Assembly: GCF_000244895.1 (NCBI RefSeq)
Contig: NZ_CM001441.1
Span: 2,624,226 to 2,688,225 of the forward strand
Length of the DNA stretch: 64,000 nucleotides
Source of the DNA: Desulfosporosinus youngiae DSM 17734
Lineage (GTDB): Bacteria > Bacillota > Desulfitobacteriia > Desulfitobacteriales > Desulfitobacteriaceae
Direction of reading: 5' to 3'
Shown: piece after piece, positions 50,682 through 59,606 of the stretch
Position numbering within the stretch: the stretch's first letter is position 1
Layout of the letters: every line of letters begins with the position of its first letter
Notes under the pieces: generated by a model
The model's input: only the letters and a program-made list of their open reading frames with translations
What the model was told of the DNA's origin: nothing
The model's database searches: none
Program-made: the position numbers and the translations under genes

Positions 50682-52739
50682 TTAAACCAGAGCAGGATAA
50701 AGAAAACTTGGACGGTTCCAGAATCTCTGCTTGGCCATGGCCTTGATAAATCTGCTGGCAAACTCCGGACCTGAATCCGTGACGATCCCCTCATCAGCCA
50801 ATAAGCCCAGCGGTTCCAGTACAGCCTCACCCTTTTGCATGATGCCGATGGGTTTGAAGTGATTGTAGATATCCGTGGTGAATTTCTGGGCTGTATATGT
50901 AAAATAGGGGGTGATATTGCCGCTTCCTACGATAAGTATTCCGTCATAGACAAGTGGGGAACCGGTTAAAAAGCTGTCATGGATTTCATAGGTTACCCCC
51001 TCGGTTCCACTGACCATCCCCAAGGTATCGTGGACAATGACCACTCTTAATTTGGCGGCCGACAAATCCTCCAACAATTTGCTTACGCCGGGACCATCGA
51101 AGCCTTGAGCGAGGAACACCGCGACGCGCAATGTATCCGGCACAAAAATCGTATTATGCAGGCTAAGGGCCGGAGATGACTTCGTCACAGGAGATTCCTC
51201 AACATCCGCCGGCACAGTTGTGCCTAATTCCTTGGAAACACTCTTGGCCAGTTCTGTGCTGATATGAGCAAGCAGATCAACCCATTCCTGCCGGACAAAG
51301 GGTCCGCATTTGCCAAGCTCAAAGCAGTAAGCGCCGATAATCTGACGCTTTTCAACCTCAGTCATACTATTCCAGAACATTCTTGCCTGGGAGTAATGAT
51401 CTTTAAAGGATGAAGCTGTTGATCTTACCTTATGTCCTTCTATGGTCGATGGATACGTGACAAACCCGCCTTGGGTGCCTGGTACCGTAGACGGTGTATT
51501 ATTGGCAAGCCCATTGCGGTGATAAGCAACTTTTCCCCGATCAATAACCAGCCTCGAAGCGCCGTCACGCTGATTATTGGCAAATGGACAGACTGGACGA
51601 TTGATCGGCAGTTGTTGATGATTTGGACCAAGCCGTGCCTGCTGGGCATCGGTATAGGAGAACAATCTCCCCTGAAGGAGCGGATCATTGGAAAAGTCAA
51701 TCCCTCTCACAATATTCCCAGGGTGAAAGGCACTTTGTTCGGTTTCAGCAAAAACATTTTCCACATTGCGGTTAAGAATGATCTTGCCAATTTTGCGTAA
51801 AGGAATCTCTTCTTCCGGCCACAATTTCGTCGGATCTAACAGATCAAAATCATAGGCAAATTCATCTTCCTCTTTAATGACCTGAATAGCCATCTCATAC
51901 TCCGGATAGTTCCCAATATCTATATTTTCCCATAAGTCTCTGCGGTGAAAGTCAGCATCAGAACCAAGACGCTGCGCTTCATCCCATATTAATGAATGGA
52001 CGCCCAGCAACGGTTTGATATGAAATTTAACAAAGTGGGATTTTCCATCCTTATTCACCAAACGGAATGTATGTACCCCAAATCCCTCCATGGTTCTGAA
52101 GCTTTTGGGAAAGGCGCGATTAGAGGCAATCCATAACGACATATGCGCAGTTTCTTTGTTGTTCGCCATAAAGTCCCAGAATGTGTTGTGGTCTGTTTGA
52201 CCTTGTGGATATTCAGTATCCGGCTCGGGTTTCACCGCATGGATTAAGTCAGGGAACTTAATCGCATCTTGAATAAAAAACACCGGCATGTTAATGGCAA
52301 TCAAATCGAAATTGCCCTCATCGGTATAAAACTTAATGGAAAAACCCCGGACATCCCGATTGGTCTCATTACAGCCTTTGGAGCCAACGACTTGTGAGAA
52401 ACGGACAAACAAGGGCGTTTTTTTATTGGGGTCTTGCAAAAAATCAGCCATCGTTAAATCCGCTAAGGATTCATAGGGCTGGAACTCTCCATGCGCCCCA
52501 TATCCTCTGGCATGTACGACACGTTCAGGAATACGTTCACGATCAAAGTGAGCTAGTTTTTCGCGCGAGAGAAAATCTTCAATAAGTGTTGGTCCGCGCT
52601 CGCCGGCTGTTAGTGTATTTTCATCATCAGAAATCGTGATTCCTTCATTCGATGTCATTTGCTTTCCTTCTGATTCGTGAATGAACGGCTCTAATTGCTC
52701 ACGCTTTTTATTTGACCTGTTATCCTTCATCTGACTCAC
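50682..52739 (-). CDS. katE: Large-subunit (clade 2) haem catalase
   Basis: 685 residues, the size of HPII-type catalases. Catalytic His76 in RVVHARGYGAHG, Asn near 148 in INMPVFFIQDAIKFPD, haem-ligand Tyr in GRLFSYTDAQQARLG. After the core (to about 500) comes the flavodoxin/DJ-1-like C-terminal domain (about 530-685; LRVAVFLAQGFDGPGVSKLL) typical of the large clade. Breaks hydrogen peroxide to water and oxygen. In a strict anaerobe this is an oxygen-stress enzyme; it has its own terminator and no partner genes. Confidence 0.95.
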   Translation of the reverse strand: MSQMKDNRSNKKREQLEPFIHESEGKQMTSNEGITISDDENTLTAGERGPTLIEDFLSREKLAHFDRERIPERVVHARGYGAHGEFQPYESLADLTMADFLQDPNKKTPLFVRFSQVVGSKGCNETNRDVRGFSIKFYTDEGNFDLIAINMPVFFIQDAIKFPDLIHAVKPEPDTEYPQGQTDHNTFWDFMANNKETAHMSLWIASNRAFPKSFRTMEGFGVHTFRLVNKDGKSHFVKFHIKPLLGVHSLIWDEAQRLGSDADFHRRDLWENIDIGNYPEYEMAIQVIKEEDEFAYDFDLLDPTKLWPEEEIPLRKIGKIILNRNVENVFAETEQSAFHPGNIVRGIDFSNDPLLQGRLFSYTDAQQARLGPNHQQLPINRPVCPFANNQRDGASRLVIDRGKVAYHRNGLANNTPSTVPGTQGGFVTYPSTIEGHKVRSTASSFKDHYSQARMFWNSMTEVEKRQIIGAYCFELGKCGPFVRQEWVDLLAHISTELAKSVSKELGTTVPADVEESPVTKSSPALSLHNTIFVPDTLRVAVFLAQGFDGPGVSKLLEDLSAAKLRVVIVHDTLGMVSGTEGVTYEIHDSFLTGSPLVYDGILIVGSGNITPYFTYTAQKFTTDIYNHFKPIGIMQKGEAVLEPLGLLADEGIVTDSGPEFASRFIKAMAKQRFWNRPSFLYPALV

Positions 52740-52959
52740 CTCAAATTAATTATGTAGGTTCCCGGAATTAAAATTCCGGCTTTCCTCGGTCTGCGCGATT
52801 CTCAATGTTTGGTTCTGGAACGGGCCCTTGTTTCGATAATCATTATGCCCGCGAGACAAGTTTATATGCGAGATCAAAGCAGAAGACAGACACTGCCTTT
52901 ATCCAAGCGTAAGGAAGGGCGCAGTGGGCATTCCTTTATCTGAGAAATAGTCAAGTAAT

Positions 52960-52974
52960 TGATAATAGTTATCA
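52960..52974 (+). promoter_or_regulatory. Fur box
   Basis: TGATAATAGTTATCA matches the 7-1-7 Fur consensus TGATAATNATTATCA at all but one defined position. It touches the -35 of the promoter at 52975-53003. Confidence 0.8.
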
Positions 52975-53003
52975 TTTACAACGTGAGATTCATGGTGTAG
53001 AAT
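52975..53003 (+). promoter_or_regulatory. Promoter of the DUF3793 operon
   Basis: TTTACA (52975-52980), 17 bp, TAGAAT (52998-53003), next to the Fur box, so iron should repress it. Confidence 0.65.
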
Positions 53004-53133
53004 AAAAGAAAACATAAAGCCTTCTACACAAGAAAGCCAAGTCTTATAGAAAACCCCAGTAAAATCGAGGTTAGGGATAACTGCTATATAATTGAGAATC
53101 GTTATTGAATATTTAAGGAAAGGATGGCCGGCA

Positions 53134-53361
53134 ATGAAAGAAAAAGTATATTATTGGAGCGACACTTGCAACAGAAAAGCGATGGCTGAGGCGGCGGTCC
53201 AGGAAGTGAGGAGGGTATATGCTCATGCTCCAGTGAAAAAAACGAGGCGAGAGGGAAAGCCGGATTTCTGGAGGGATGGGCTGTGGCTGAAATACTTGGA
53301 GGAAAGAGTGAAAATTTTAGCAGAGTCCGATCAATCGGCAAGGAAGTTGGGGAATTCATGA
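53134..53361 (+). CDS. Small hypothetical protein of the Fur-box operon
   Basis: 75 residues from ATG 53134 behind AAAGGATGG. It begins KEKVYYWSDTCNRKAMAEAA, then a basic stretch VKKTRREGK. One Cys. No family recognised. The stop overlaps the next ATG (ATGA), so it is coupled to the DUF3793 gene and likely iron-regulated. Confidence 0.5.
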   Translation: MKEKVYYWSDTCNRKAMAEAAVQEVRRVYAHAPVKKTRREGKPDFWRDGLWLKYLEERVKILAESDQSARKLGNS

Positions 53362-53936
53362 ATTTTATCAGCTTGCGGAGTATTCAAAATGACAAAGATT
53401 ACTTGTACTATAAATTAGCTTACCTGACTGCCCCAACCATGGCTAAGAAAAAGCCTGCTACCCTGCTTTCCTTTTCCCATAACAACTGGGACCTCTATGC
53501 TCTTTGGGAAACCTATAAGGTTGAGATTGCGGAGAAATTACAGCTGGAGTATTTTGAAATCCGTAAATGCCCGAAACGAATCCTGGTTATTTTTTTCAAC
53601 AGACCGCTTTTGCTGAAAACTCTGTTAAAAGACTGCAATCGGAAATACCTGATGGCTGCAGGATATTCAGGAGAATTGGACTTGGAGGAATATCTGATTT
53701 TGCTCAAGCGCCGCTTCGCCACCTCTTGTCCTCATGAGGTAGGCATCTTTTTGGGCATTCCCCTGGAAGATGTTCTGACCTTTGTAGAAAAGGAAGGCAA
53801 AGGTTGTTTGCTTAATAGTTATTGGAAGGTCTATCATAATCCGCAAAAAGCCCGATTAATCTTTGCTTCCTATGATCAAGCCAGGGCAGAAGTAAGTAAG
53901 CTGCACCAAATGGCTGCGGCAGCAGGAAAGGGGTAA
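53358..53936 (+). CDS. DUF3793-family protein
   Basis: 192 residues from ATG 53358. Family marks: LAYLTAPTMAKKKPATLLSF, CPKRILVIFFNRPLL and CPHEVGIFLGIPLEDVLTFV. Soluble. DUF3793 genes often stand near ferrous-iron uptake or flavodoxin genes and under Fur control; this one has a Fur box upstream. Biochemical role unknown. Confidence 0.82.
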   Translation: MNFISLRSIQNDKDYLYYKLAYLTAPTMAKKKPATLLSFSHNNWDLYALWETYKVEIAEKLQLEYFEIRKCPKRILVIFFNRPLLLKTLLKDCNRKYLMAAGYSGELDLEEYLILLKRRFATSCPHEVGIFLGIPLEDVLTFVEKEGKGCLLNSYWKVYHNPQKARLIFASYDQARAEVSKLHQMAAAAGKG

Positions 53937-53940
53937 AAAC

Positions 53941-54321
53941 ATGGTCATTGCCATTGCCAGTATTGGAGGAGAAATTTCGCCTCATTTCGGACATAGTGAC
54001 GGGTGTATGATCTATAGCCTGGCAAATCAGGAGCTTACTGTGAACGAATTCGTTAACAATCCGCTGGCCCGGATAAAACAGGGACTATTCCGGCAGAACC
54101 ACGGCAAGGACAATTGCTCCTGCCGGTTCTTTGCAGAATTTCTTCTTCATGAAATTCAATTTGATGTGCTGGTGACGGGGCATATCGGCGACGCAGCGTC
54201 CCAGCTTTTGAGCCGGAGGGGTGTTGAGGTTATTGCCAATACTAAAGGGAACATTTCCGACTATTTGCGGGAGTATATCAGTAAGAAAGGGTTAACCTGC
54301 CCTGCATTTGCGCTAAGTTAA
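53941..54321 (+). CDS. NifX/NifB-type FeMo-cofactor-binding domain protein
   Basis: 126 residues from ATG 53941, 4 bp after the DUF3793 stop. The pattern IAIASIGGEISPHFGHSDGC at the start and LVTGHIGDAASQLLSRRGVE later match the dinitrogenase iron-molybdenum cofactor family (PF02579). Two extra Cys (DNCSC) in the middle. Small members outside nitrogenase clusters are thought to bind FeS or Fe-Mo species; with the Fur box, an iron-cluster carrier role is plausible. Confidence 0.82.
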   Translation: MVIAIASIGGEISPHFGHSDGCMIYSLANQELTVNEFVNNPLARIKQGLFRQNHGKDNCSCRFFAEFLLHEIQFDVLVTGHIGDAASQLLSRRGVEVIANTKGNISDYLREYISKKGLTCPAFALS

Positions 54322-54386
54322 TTGACCTATGGAATTGATTAGAGTTAGGCTAGTGTGTACGAAGAAGATTTTTTATACTGAAGATG

Positions 54387-54410
54387 ATCCCCTTTAAGGG
54401 GGTCTTTTTT
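54387..54410 (+). terminator. Terminator of the Fur-box operon
   Basis: ATCCCC and GGGGGT arms around TTTAA, then TCTTTTTT. Confidence 0.75.
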
Positions 54411-54894
54411 CATATCTCCCCCCCTATGAGTGTAAGTATCTTTCATTTCTACCGCCGGAGGAGTTTTGCTTCGGGTACTTGCGAGAAGTTAGGTAAAAGG
54501 CTTCTGATATGACATTTTTTGGAGAGGGTATATAGAAAGTGGGTTTTTGGTGATATACTATTATTTAGAAGCTCTTGTGAGAGAGGTAAAAATATATCAG
54601 CCAAGATGAGCCAAGTAAAAGAAGCTGCAATCAAAATAATCAATGACCTTAGTGCTTGCAATAATTCATGCAGCACGAGACTTGAATAACATGAAACCTC
54701 AACCTTGGGAAAATACATAATCTCCTGAGGTTTTCTGTTAGGCAAAGCCTAACGGCATATTTCCAGAATCTGAGCGGATATGATGTCAAGAGAATTAAGT
54801 TAAGATCTCCGGCGAGGCTTAAGGGAATTTCTTAAGGGCAGATATTATTGTTTGAAGAGGCAGAGGGTAAAGAATAAGAAAGTTGAGGATGCAT
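54411..54894. other. Gene-free stretch with a possible antitoxin relic
   Basis: A short plus frame at about 54606-54686, MSQVKEAAIKIINDLSACNN, resembles the start of DUF2281-type antitoxins but stops after 27 residues. The remainder is AT-rich; AGGCAAAGCCT near 54741-54751 is a small palindrome. No regulator site seen before the PstS-like gene. Confidence 0.35.
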
Positions 54895-55908
54895 ATGAAG
54901 AGACTCATTACTTTGATATTGATAAACATGCTGCTGCTGACGCTTTGCGCTTGTTCCCACAGGGGTGCCGCCAGGACTGAGGGGACGGCAGGGCCCCCGT
55001 CTTCTACACAACCTGCTTCCGAAGGCAGCACTGACGGCACAATGACGGCCGGTGCCCAGGCACTGGGTATTACTGCACTGAATTATCCAATAATTGACGG
55101 CTCAACTTCCACACTCTCTATCGTACAGTCTGTCTACCGGGCTATGTATGGCGAGGAGGCAGCCGATACAGACGGATATCCCACAAAGGCATCGAAAACA
55201 GTTCCCTCTTACCATCGTTTGATTGATGGGAAAGCGGATATGATCCTCGTACCCTATGCTTCTGCCGATGTACTGGAGGAGGCGGAGAATGCAGGTGTGG
55301 AACTGGAATTCCACAAGGTTGCCGCCGAAGCGCTGATCTTTATCACTTCCGCTGAAAACCCGGCGGAATCCATAACCTTGGAGCAAATCAGAGACATATA
55401 TCTGAACTATGGCATTACCAACTGGAGGGAGTTGGGAGGGCAGGCTAGAGAAGTTGTTCCTATTTGCCGCAATTCTGACAGCGGAAGTCAATCGCAAATG
55501 GACAATCTGATCCTCAACAATGAGAAAATGCATCCGGACATCCGGAATAATTATGTAGAACTTACGATGGAGGGAATGCTGGAGCAGGTAGCATTTTATC
55601 ATAACGGCGGTTTGTCAGGGAGCCCGACTAACAGCTATGCCCTGGGCTACACCCTGTATACTTACCTGCAGTGGATGAATAATGTAACCGGTATCGGCGA
55701 ATATCTGAAAGTTCTCTCAGTTAATGGCGTGCCGCCCACAGCAGAAACTATCGGAGACGGCGATTATCCCCTGGCCGACGGCTATTACGCAGTTATACGC
55801 TCAGACCTTCCCCGGGGTCACAGTGCCCGGGCGGTTATCACATGGCTTCAGGGAAAAGACGGTGCAAAGGCCATAGAAAATCTTGGCCTGATTCCCTGTG
55901 CTGAATGA
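54895..55908 (+). CDS. PstS-like substrate-binding lipoprotein
   Basis: 337 residues from ATG 54895 behind TTGAGG. Lipobox TLCAC (Cys20 in this numbering). The periplasmic-binding fold of the phosphate type shows as IIDGSTSTLSIVQSVYRAMY, LIDGKADMILVPYASADVLE, VAAEALIFITSAENPAESIT and ICRNSDSGSQSQMDNLIL. No PstCAB transporter genes follow, so it is an orphan receptor, perhaps for phosphate or another oxyanion or for signalling. Own terminator. Confidence 0.82.
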   Translation: MKRLITLILINMLLLTLCACSHRGAARTEGTAGPPSSTQPASEGSTDGTMTAGAQALGITALNYPIIDGSTSTLSIVQSVYRAMYGEEAADTDGYPTKASKTVPSYHRLIDGKADMILVPYASADVLEEAENAGVELEFHKVAAEALIFITSAENPAESITLEQIRDIYLNYGITNWRELGGQAREVVPICRNSDSGSQSQMDNLILNNEKMHPDIRNNYVELTMEGMLEQVAFYHNGGLSGSPTNSYALGYTLYTYLQWMNNVTGIGEYLKVLSVNGVPPTAETIGDGDYPLADGYYAVIRSDLPRGHSARAVITWLQGKDGAKAIENLGLIPCAE

Positions 55909-55938
55909 GGGTATAAGGCTTCCAATCATATTGAGAAT

Positions 55939-55984
55939 AAACAGCCAGCCGCGGAAACTTACTTCCGCGGCTGGCTGTTTGTTT
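55939..55984 (+). terminator. Terminator after the PstS-like gene
   Basis: Perfect 18 bp stem AAACAGCCAGCCGCGGAA and its complement (55963-55980), loop 6 nt, then GTTTAAAA. Confidence 0.85.
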
Positions 55985-56016
55985 AAAACGTCAAAAGCGG
56001 GCTAATCTGAAAAATT

Positions 56017-56475
56017 AAAAGACCCTAAAGACATCAGAAGAATACCCATACCCGTAAGCAGGGCAGCTTCGTCCACAGAAGCGAACCCATTGCATGGAGA
56101 GGCGGTAAAAGCCCACAAGCCGGTGCGGGGATACGGAGCCACGGGTTCACATCAGGTATTACCCGGAGGTTTGGCACGAAAGTGTCCGGTGGACACTTTC
56201 GCCGAAGCGGCAATCTCCAAAGAAAACTTATCCGCTGAAGGTAGCTCCCGCATCGGCGAGTGGGCGAGCCTCGGAATGCTGCGGTGAGCGGATGTGGACG
56301 AAGCTGCCCGACCCGGACACAGCTCCTTTCATCCTCTGTTGGTGCTGCGTTAGCGGCATGGGGATCTACCCTCGAAAAAAGACCCTATAAAGACATGCAG
56401 AAGAGAATCCCCGACCCGAGAGCACTCTCGTTTTCATCCTCTGCTGGTGCCGCATCAACAGCATGGGCGTCTGAA
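56017..56475 (+). ncRNA. Candidate structured RNA with long-range helix
   Basis: No credible gene. GGGCAGCTTCGTCCAC (56061-56076) pairs exactly with 56294-56309, a 16 bp helix closing about 217 nt. Inside lie ATCCGCT/AGCGGAT (56230-56236, 56287-56293), GAACCC/GGGTTC (56083-56088, 56143-56148) and an 11 bp hairpin CGAAAGTGTCC/GGACACTTTCG (56177-56201). Outside, a block AAAAGACCCTAAAGACAT (about 56017) recurs at 56377, and TTCATCCTCTG (56328) recurs at 56433 with matching flanks. Strand and ends are inferred; it could also be a repeat element. Confidence 0.5.
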
Positions 56476-56907
56476 TAAGCCAATGATCAATACACCATAA
56501 ACAGAGGCGCTTTCCAGGCGACTGATGATGATATAACTTAACTTTGATTTTCCAAACTCCGCAAGTTTGGAAACGTCATAGAAATTCTCCTTAGCTATAA
56601 TGAGCATGACTTTTATTATTTTTGGATACGGCACAAAAACTGTTCACTTAATAAGATGAGAAAGATCAAACTTCTCATCAGCTTTTTGAAATTTTCTTTT
56701 ATCGTACTGCTAAGCAAAAGAGGAATGGAGCGGAACGAACTAAATATTAAAATACAATAATTTTTAGGCTAATCTTACTTCATTTGATATAATTATCCAT
56801 AACCGATAAAATTTATGTTAAAACTATAGATTATATTTATTAAGGATTAAAAGTTAGGAGGTTTTACCGGAACTTGCCGAGAAAGAGAGAAAAGGATGGA
56901 GCAACTT
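56476..56907. other. Leader stretch before the sensor kinase gene
   Basis: Holds the hairpin TTTCCAAACT/AGTTTGGAAA (about 56549-56573) and AT-rich sequence to the kinase ribosome site. No ORF or clear promoter assigned. Confidence 0.4.
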
Positions 56908-59595
56908 ATGAAGCTTAAAAACGTACTTATTTTAGGAATTGGTAGTTTTCTTATTCTCTTGATCACAGTAGTCATTACTGGATTTTATCAAATGAGAGTC
57001 GTCAATAATGAAATGGTTTTAATAGTCAATGACCGTTATCAAAAGGTGAATCTAGCGAAGAATATTTCAATTGAGTTAGGGAATATTACCCGAAACCTTA
57101 GAGAAATCTTTTTACTTAATAATCAGATGGCCCCTACTCAATATATAGAAAGCATCCATAATTCCAACAGTCAGGTAATAGGTAATATTTCAACTTTAGT
57201 GGGGCTTTCCAAATCAGCAGAAATAGATAAAGTTGCTCAGCTGAGAGCAAGCTTTGAAGAGTACCTTAATTATGAAAAACAAGCTATTTATCTAATAGAG
57301 TCCAACAGAATTGAGGAAGCAAAAGAATTAATTCTTAATTCTTCAAACGATAAGTTAGAGAATCTAATCCGATCATTGAATGATGTAAATGAACTGGAAG
57401 AACAGTTGATGAATGCGTCTTTATCTAGTTCACAGAATGTTTTTTATAAAAGTAAAATTATATTTGCTTTGTACGTACTTATCGGTTTAATCCTTGGAAT
57501 CATTATTTCTCTATGGATGTTAAAGGCTTTTCTCGGAGATCTCGGTCAATTGACCAAAGCAATGAAAGGAATTACTTCTTATCCGGATAAAACCTCGTTA
57601 CCCCGTCTGAATGTGTCTAAGAATGAGTTGGGGGAGTTATCCGCCGTATTTAATGAAATGGCTGGTGCTTTAGAAATCCAAACCCGTCAACAGAGCGAAT
57701 CCACCCAAGCTTTAAAGGTTCGGAACTGGCTGCAATCAAAAGTCAGCGAGACTCATGCCTTATTTCAGGGGGTTCAAAAGGTTGAAGATTTCTGTAGTTT
57801 ATTAATCCATTGGGTTTGCCAAATTGTTGAATCAAACTATGGCAACTTTTACATCCGTTCCAACGAAACCGGTACTATTAAGTTAATGGCTTCGTATGCC
57901 GGAGATGGTCAAGAGATTGGCACAACGGAGTTTAAACTTGGTGAGGGTTTAATAGGTCAATGTTTTTTAGAAAATAGAATCATTAACCTAACAGAAGCTT
58001 CCGGCCAATACATTTCTATTACTACCGGACTGGGACAAATTATTTCAAAGCAGATTAAATTGCTTCCGGTTGAATTTGAAAATCAAGTAGTTGCGGTGAT
58101 TGAGTTAGCATCCCTTTCAGAGTTTTCTTCTAAAAAGAGAGAATTTTTAGAACAAGTTCGCTGGAATATCGGTATTATTCAGAACCGCATACAAGAGCAT
58201 GAGCATGTCCAAAAACTCTTAAAAGAATCTCAGATACTTACTGAGGAATTGCAAACTCAATCTGAATTGCTGCAAACTCAGCAAGAAGAATTGAAAACCT
58301 TTCACGAAAAGCTGGAGGAACAATATAAAGAATTGGAGCTTAAAAATATTGAACTGTCCCAGGCTAAAGCAAATTTAGAAGATCAGGCCCGTCAACTCGA
58401 ATCCAGTTCCCGGTATAAATCTGAATTCCTTTCAAATATGTCCCATGAATTAAGAACTCCCCTTAACAGTCTTTTAATATTGTCAAAGCTGTTATGGGAA
58501 AACAAGGATAGAAACCTTAATTCAAAACAGCTTGAATACGCGAAAACAATCTGGTCCTCCGGTAATGATTTGCTGCAGCTAATCAATGATATTTTAGATC
58601 TATCGAAGATTGAGGCCGGAAAGCTAGCAGTCAATAGGGATGAGGTTATCTTAACTGATCTCGTAAAAGAGCTTGAACGACAGTTTAGACCAATGTCTCT
58701 GGAAAAAGGACTGGATTTTAGGGCTGAAGTGAATAATATAACATATGAGTTGATCACAGACAGACGCCTCTTAAAGCAAATTTTAGCGAATCTGTTAAGT
58801 AATGCGATTAAATTTACTGAACAGGGTTATGTAAGAATGCACATTCAAGAACGAAAGCCAAAGGATAACATGATTGCTTTTCATGTTACTGATTCCGGAA
58901 TCGGTATTGCCGAAGATAATCAGGATTTGATTTTCGAAGCCTTTCAACAGGCTGATGGTACCACCAGCCGTAAATATGGCGGTACTGGCCTTGGTTTGTC
59001 TATTTGCAGAGAGTTGGCAGCTTTATTGGGAGGTTATATAGAACTTAAAAGTGTTGAGGGAAAGGGAAGTACCTTTACACTTTATTTACCTGGTGTAACT
59101 TCAGATAATTCCCTTGCAACAAGTGCACCATCGCTGGAGACTAAGCAAAATTTCGTTAATGCTGCTGCCAAAATAGTAAATGAAGAAGATGTTTTCTCAA
59201 AAACGGCTGTCCCAGGGGAGTTGATGGGGAGGGTTGTCCTTGTTGTTGATGACGATATGCGTAATATATTTGCCATATCAGCTGCTCTTGAGAAAGCTAA
59301 AGTCAAAGTATTGTATGCAGAGAATGGACGGGAGGCTTTGGAAAAACTTAAAGGGAACCGTGACATAGAACTGATCCTGATGGATATTATGATGCCTGAG
59401 ATGGATGGCTATGAGACGATGATACAGATAAGGGGATTGCCCGGGTATGCACAGATCCCCATAATAGCCCTAACTGCGAAGGCGATGAAAGATGACCGGG
59501 AGAAATGTCTGGAAGCCGGCGCTTCTGATTATTTAAGTAAACCCGTAGATATCGATAAATTAACGTCCTTAATTCGAGTATGGTTGTATAGGTAG
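56908..59595 (+). CDS. Hybrid sensor histidine kinase with GAF and receiver domains
   Basis: 895 residues from ATG 56908, 6 nt after GGAG (ATG 56896 is too near its site). Order: membrane span about 7-28, outside four-helix sensor about 30-180, span about 186-206, HAMP about 207-262, GAF about 290-430, coiled coil about 435-500, HisKA with phospho-His in SNMSHELRTPLNSLL (about 510), HATPase with N, G1 and G2 boxes (ANLLSNAIKFTE, DSGIGI, GGTGLGLSI), and a C-terminal receiver with D in LILMDIMMPEMDGYE (about 822). Followed by CheR and two response-regulator genes, forming one signalling unit. Confidence 0.92.
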   Translation: MKLKNVLILGIGSFLILLITVVITGFYQMRVVNNEMVLIVNDRYQKVNLAKNISIELGNITRNLREIFLLNNQMAPTQYIESIHNSNSQVIGNISTLVGLSKSAEIDKVAQLRASFEEYLNYEKQAIYLIESNRIEEAKELILNSSNDKLENLIRSLNDVNELEEQLMNASLSSSQNVFYKSKIIFALYVLIGLILGIIISLWMLKAFLGDLGQLTKAMKGITSYPDKTSLPRLNVSKNELGELSAVFNEMAGALEIQTRQQSESTQALKVRNWLQSKVSETHALFQGVQKVEDFCSLLIHWVCQIVESNYGNFYIRSNETGTIKLMASYAGDGQEIGTTEFKLGEGLIGQCFLENRIINLTEASGQYISITTGLGQIISKQIKLLPVEFENQVVAVIELASLSEFSSKKREFLEQVRWNIGIIQNRIQEHEHVQKLLKESQILTEELQTQSELLQTQQEELKTFHEKLEEQYKELELKNIELSQAKANLEDQARQLESSSRYKSEFLSNMSHELRTPLNSLLILSKLLWENKDRNLNSKQLEYAKTIWSSGNDLLQLINDILDLSKIEAGKLAVNRDEVILTDLVKELERQFRPMSLEKGLDFRAEVNNITYELITDRRLLKQILANLLSNAIKFTEQGYVRMHIQERKPKDNMIAFHVTDSGIGIAEDNQDLIFEAFQQADGTTSRKYGGTGLGLSICRELAALLGGYIELKSVEGKGSTFTLYLPGVTSDNSLATSAPSLETKQNFVNAAAKIVNEEDVFSKTAVPGELMGRVVLVVDDDMRNIFAISAALEKAKVKVLYAENGREALEKLKGNRDIELILMDIMMPEMDGYETMIQIRGLPGYAQIPIIALTAKAMKDDREKCLEAGASDYLSKPVDIDKLTSLIRVWLYR

Positions 59596-59606
59596 GTGAG
59601 TAAATC

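Larger units (their letters stand above)
52740..53133. other. Intergenic stretch with Fur box
   Basis: Between divergent katE and the DUF3793 operon. The catalase side (52740-52950) shows no regulator site that I can name. The right side holds a Fur box, a promoter and a second weaker Fur-like box TTGAGAATCGTTATTGAA at 53092-53109. Confidence 0.55.

Noticed and set aside
55102-55602. Minus-strand frame of 166 codons
   Set aside because: Opposite the PstS-like gene with no independent support.
56090-56287. 65-codon frame in the structured block
   Set aside because: Follows paired arms and hairpins, has no ribosome site and no protein texture; the RNA or repeat reading explains it better.
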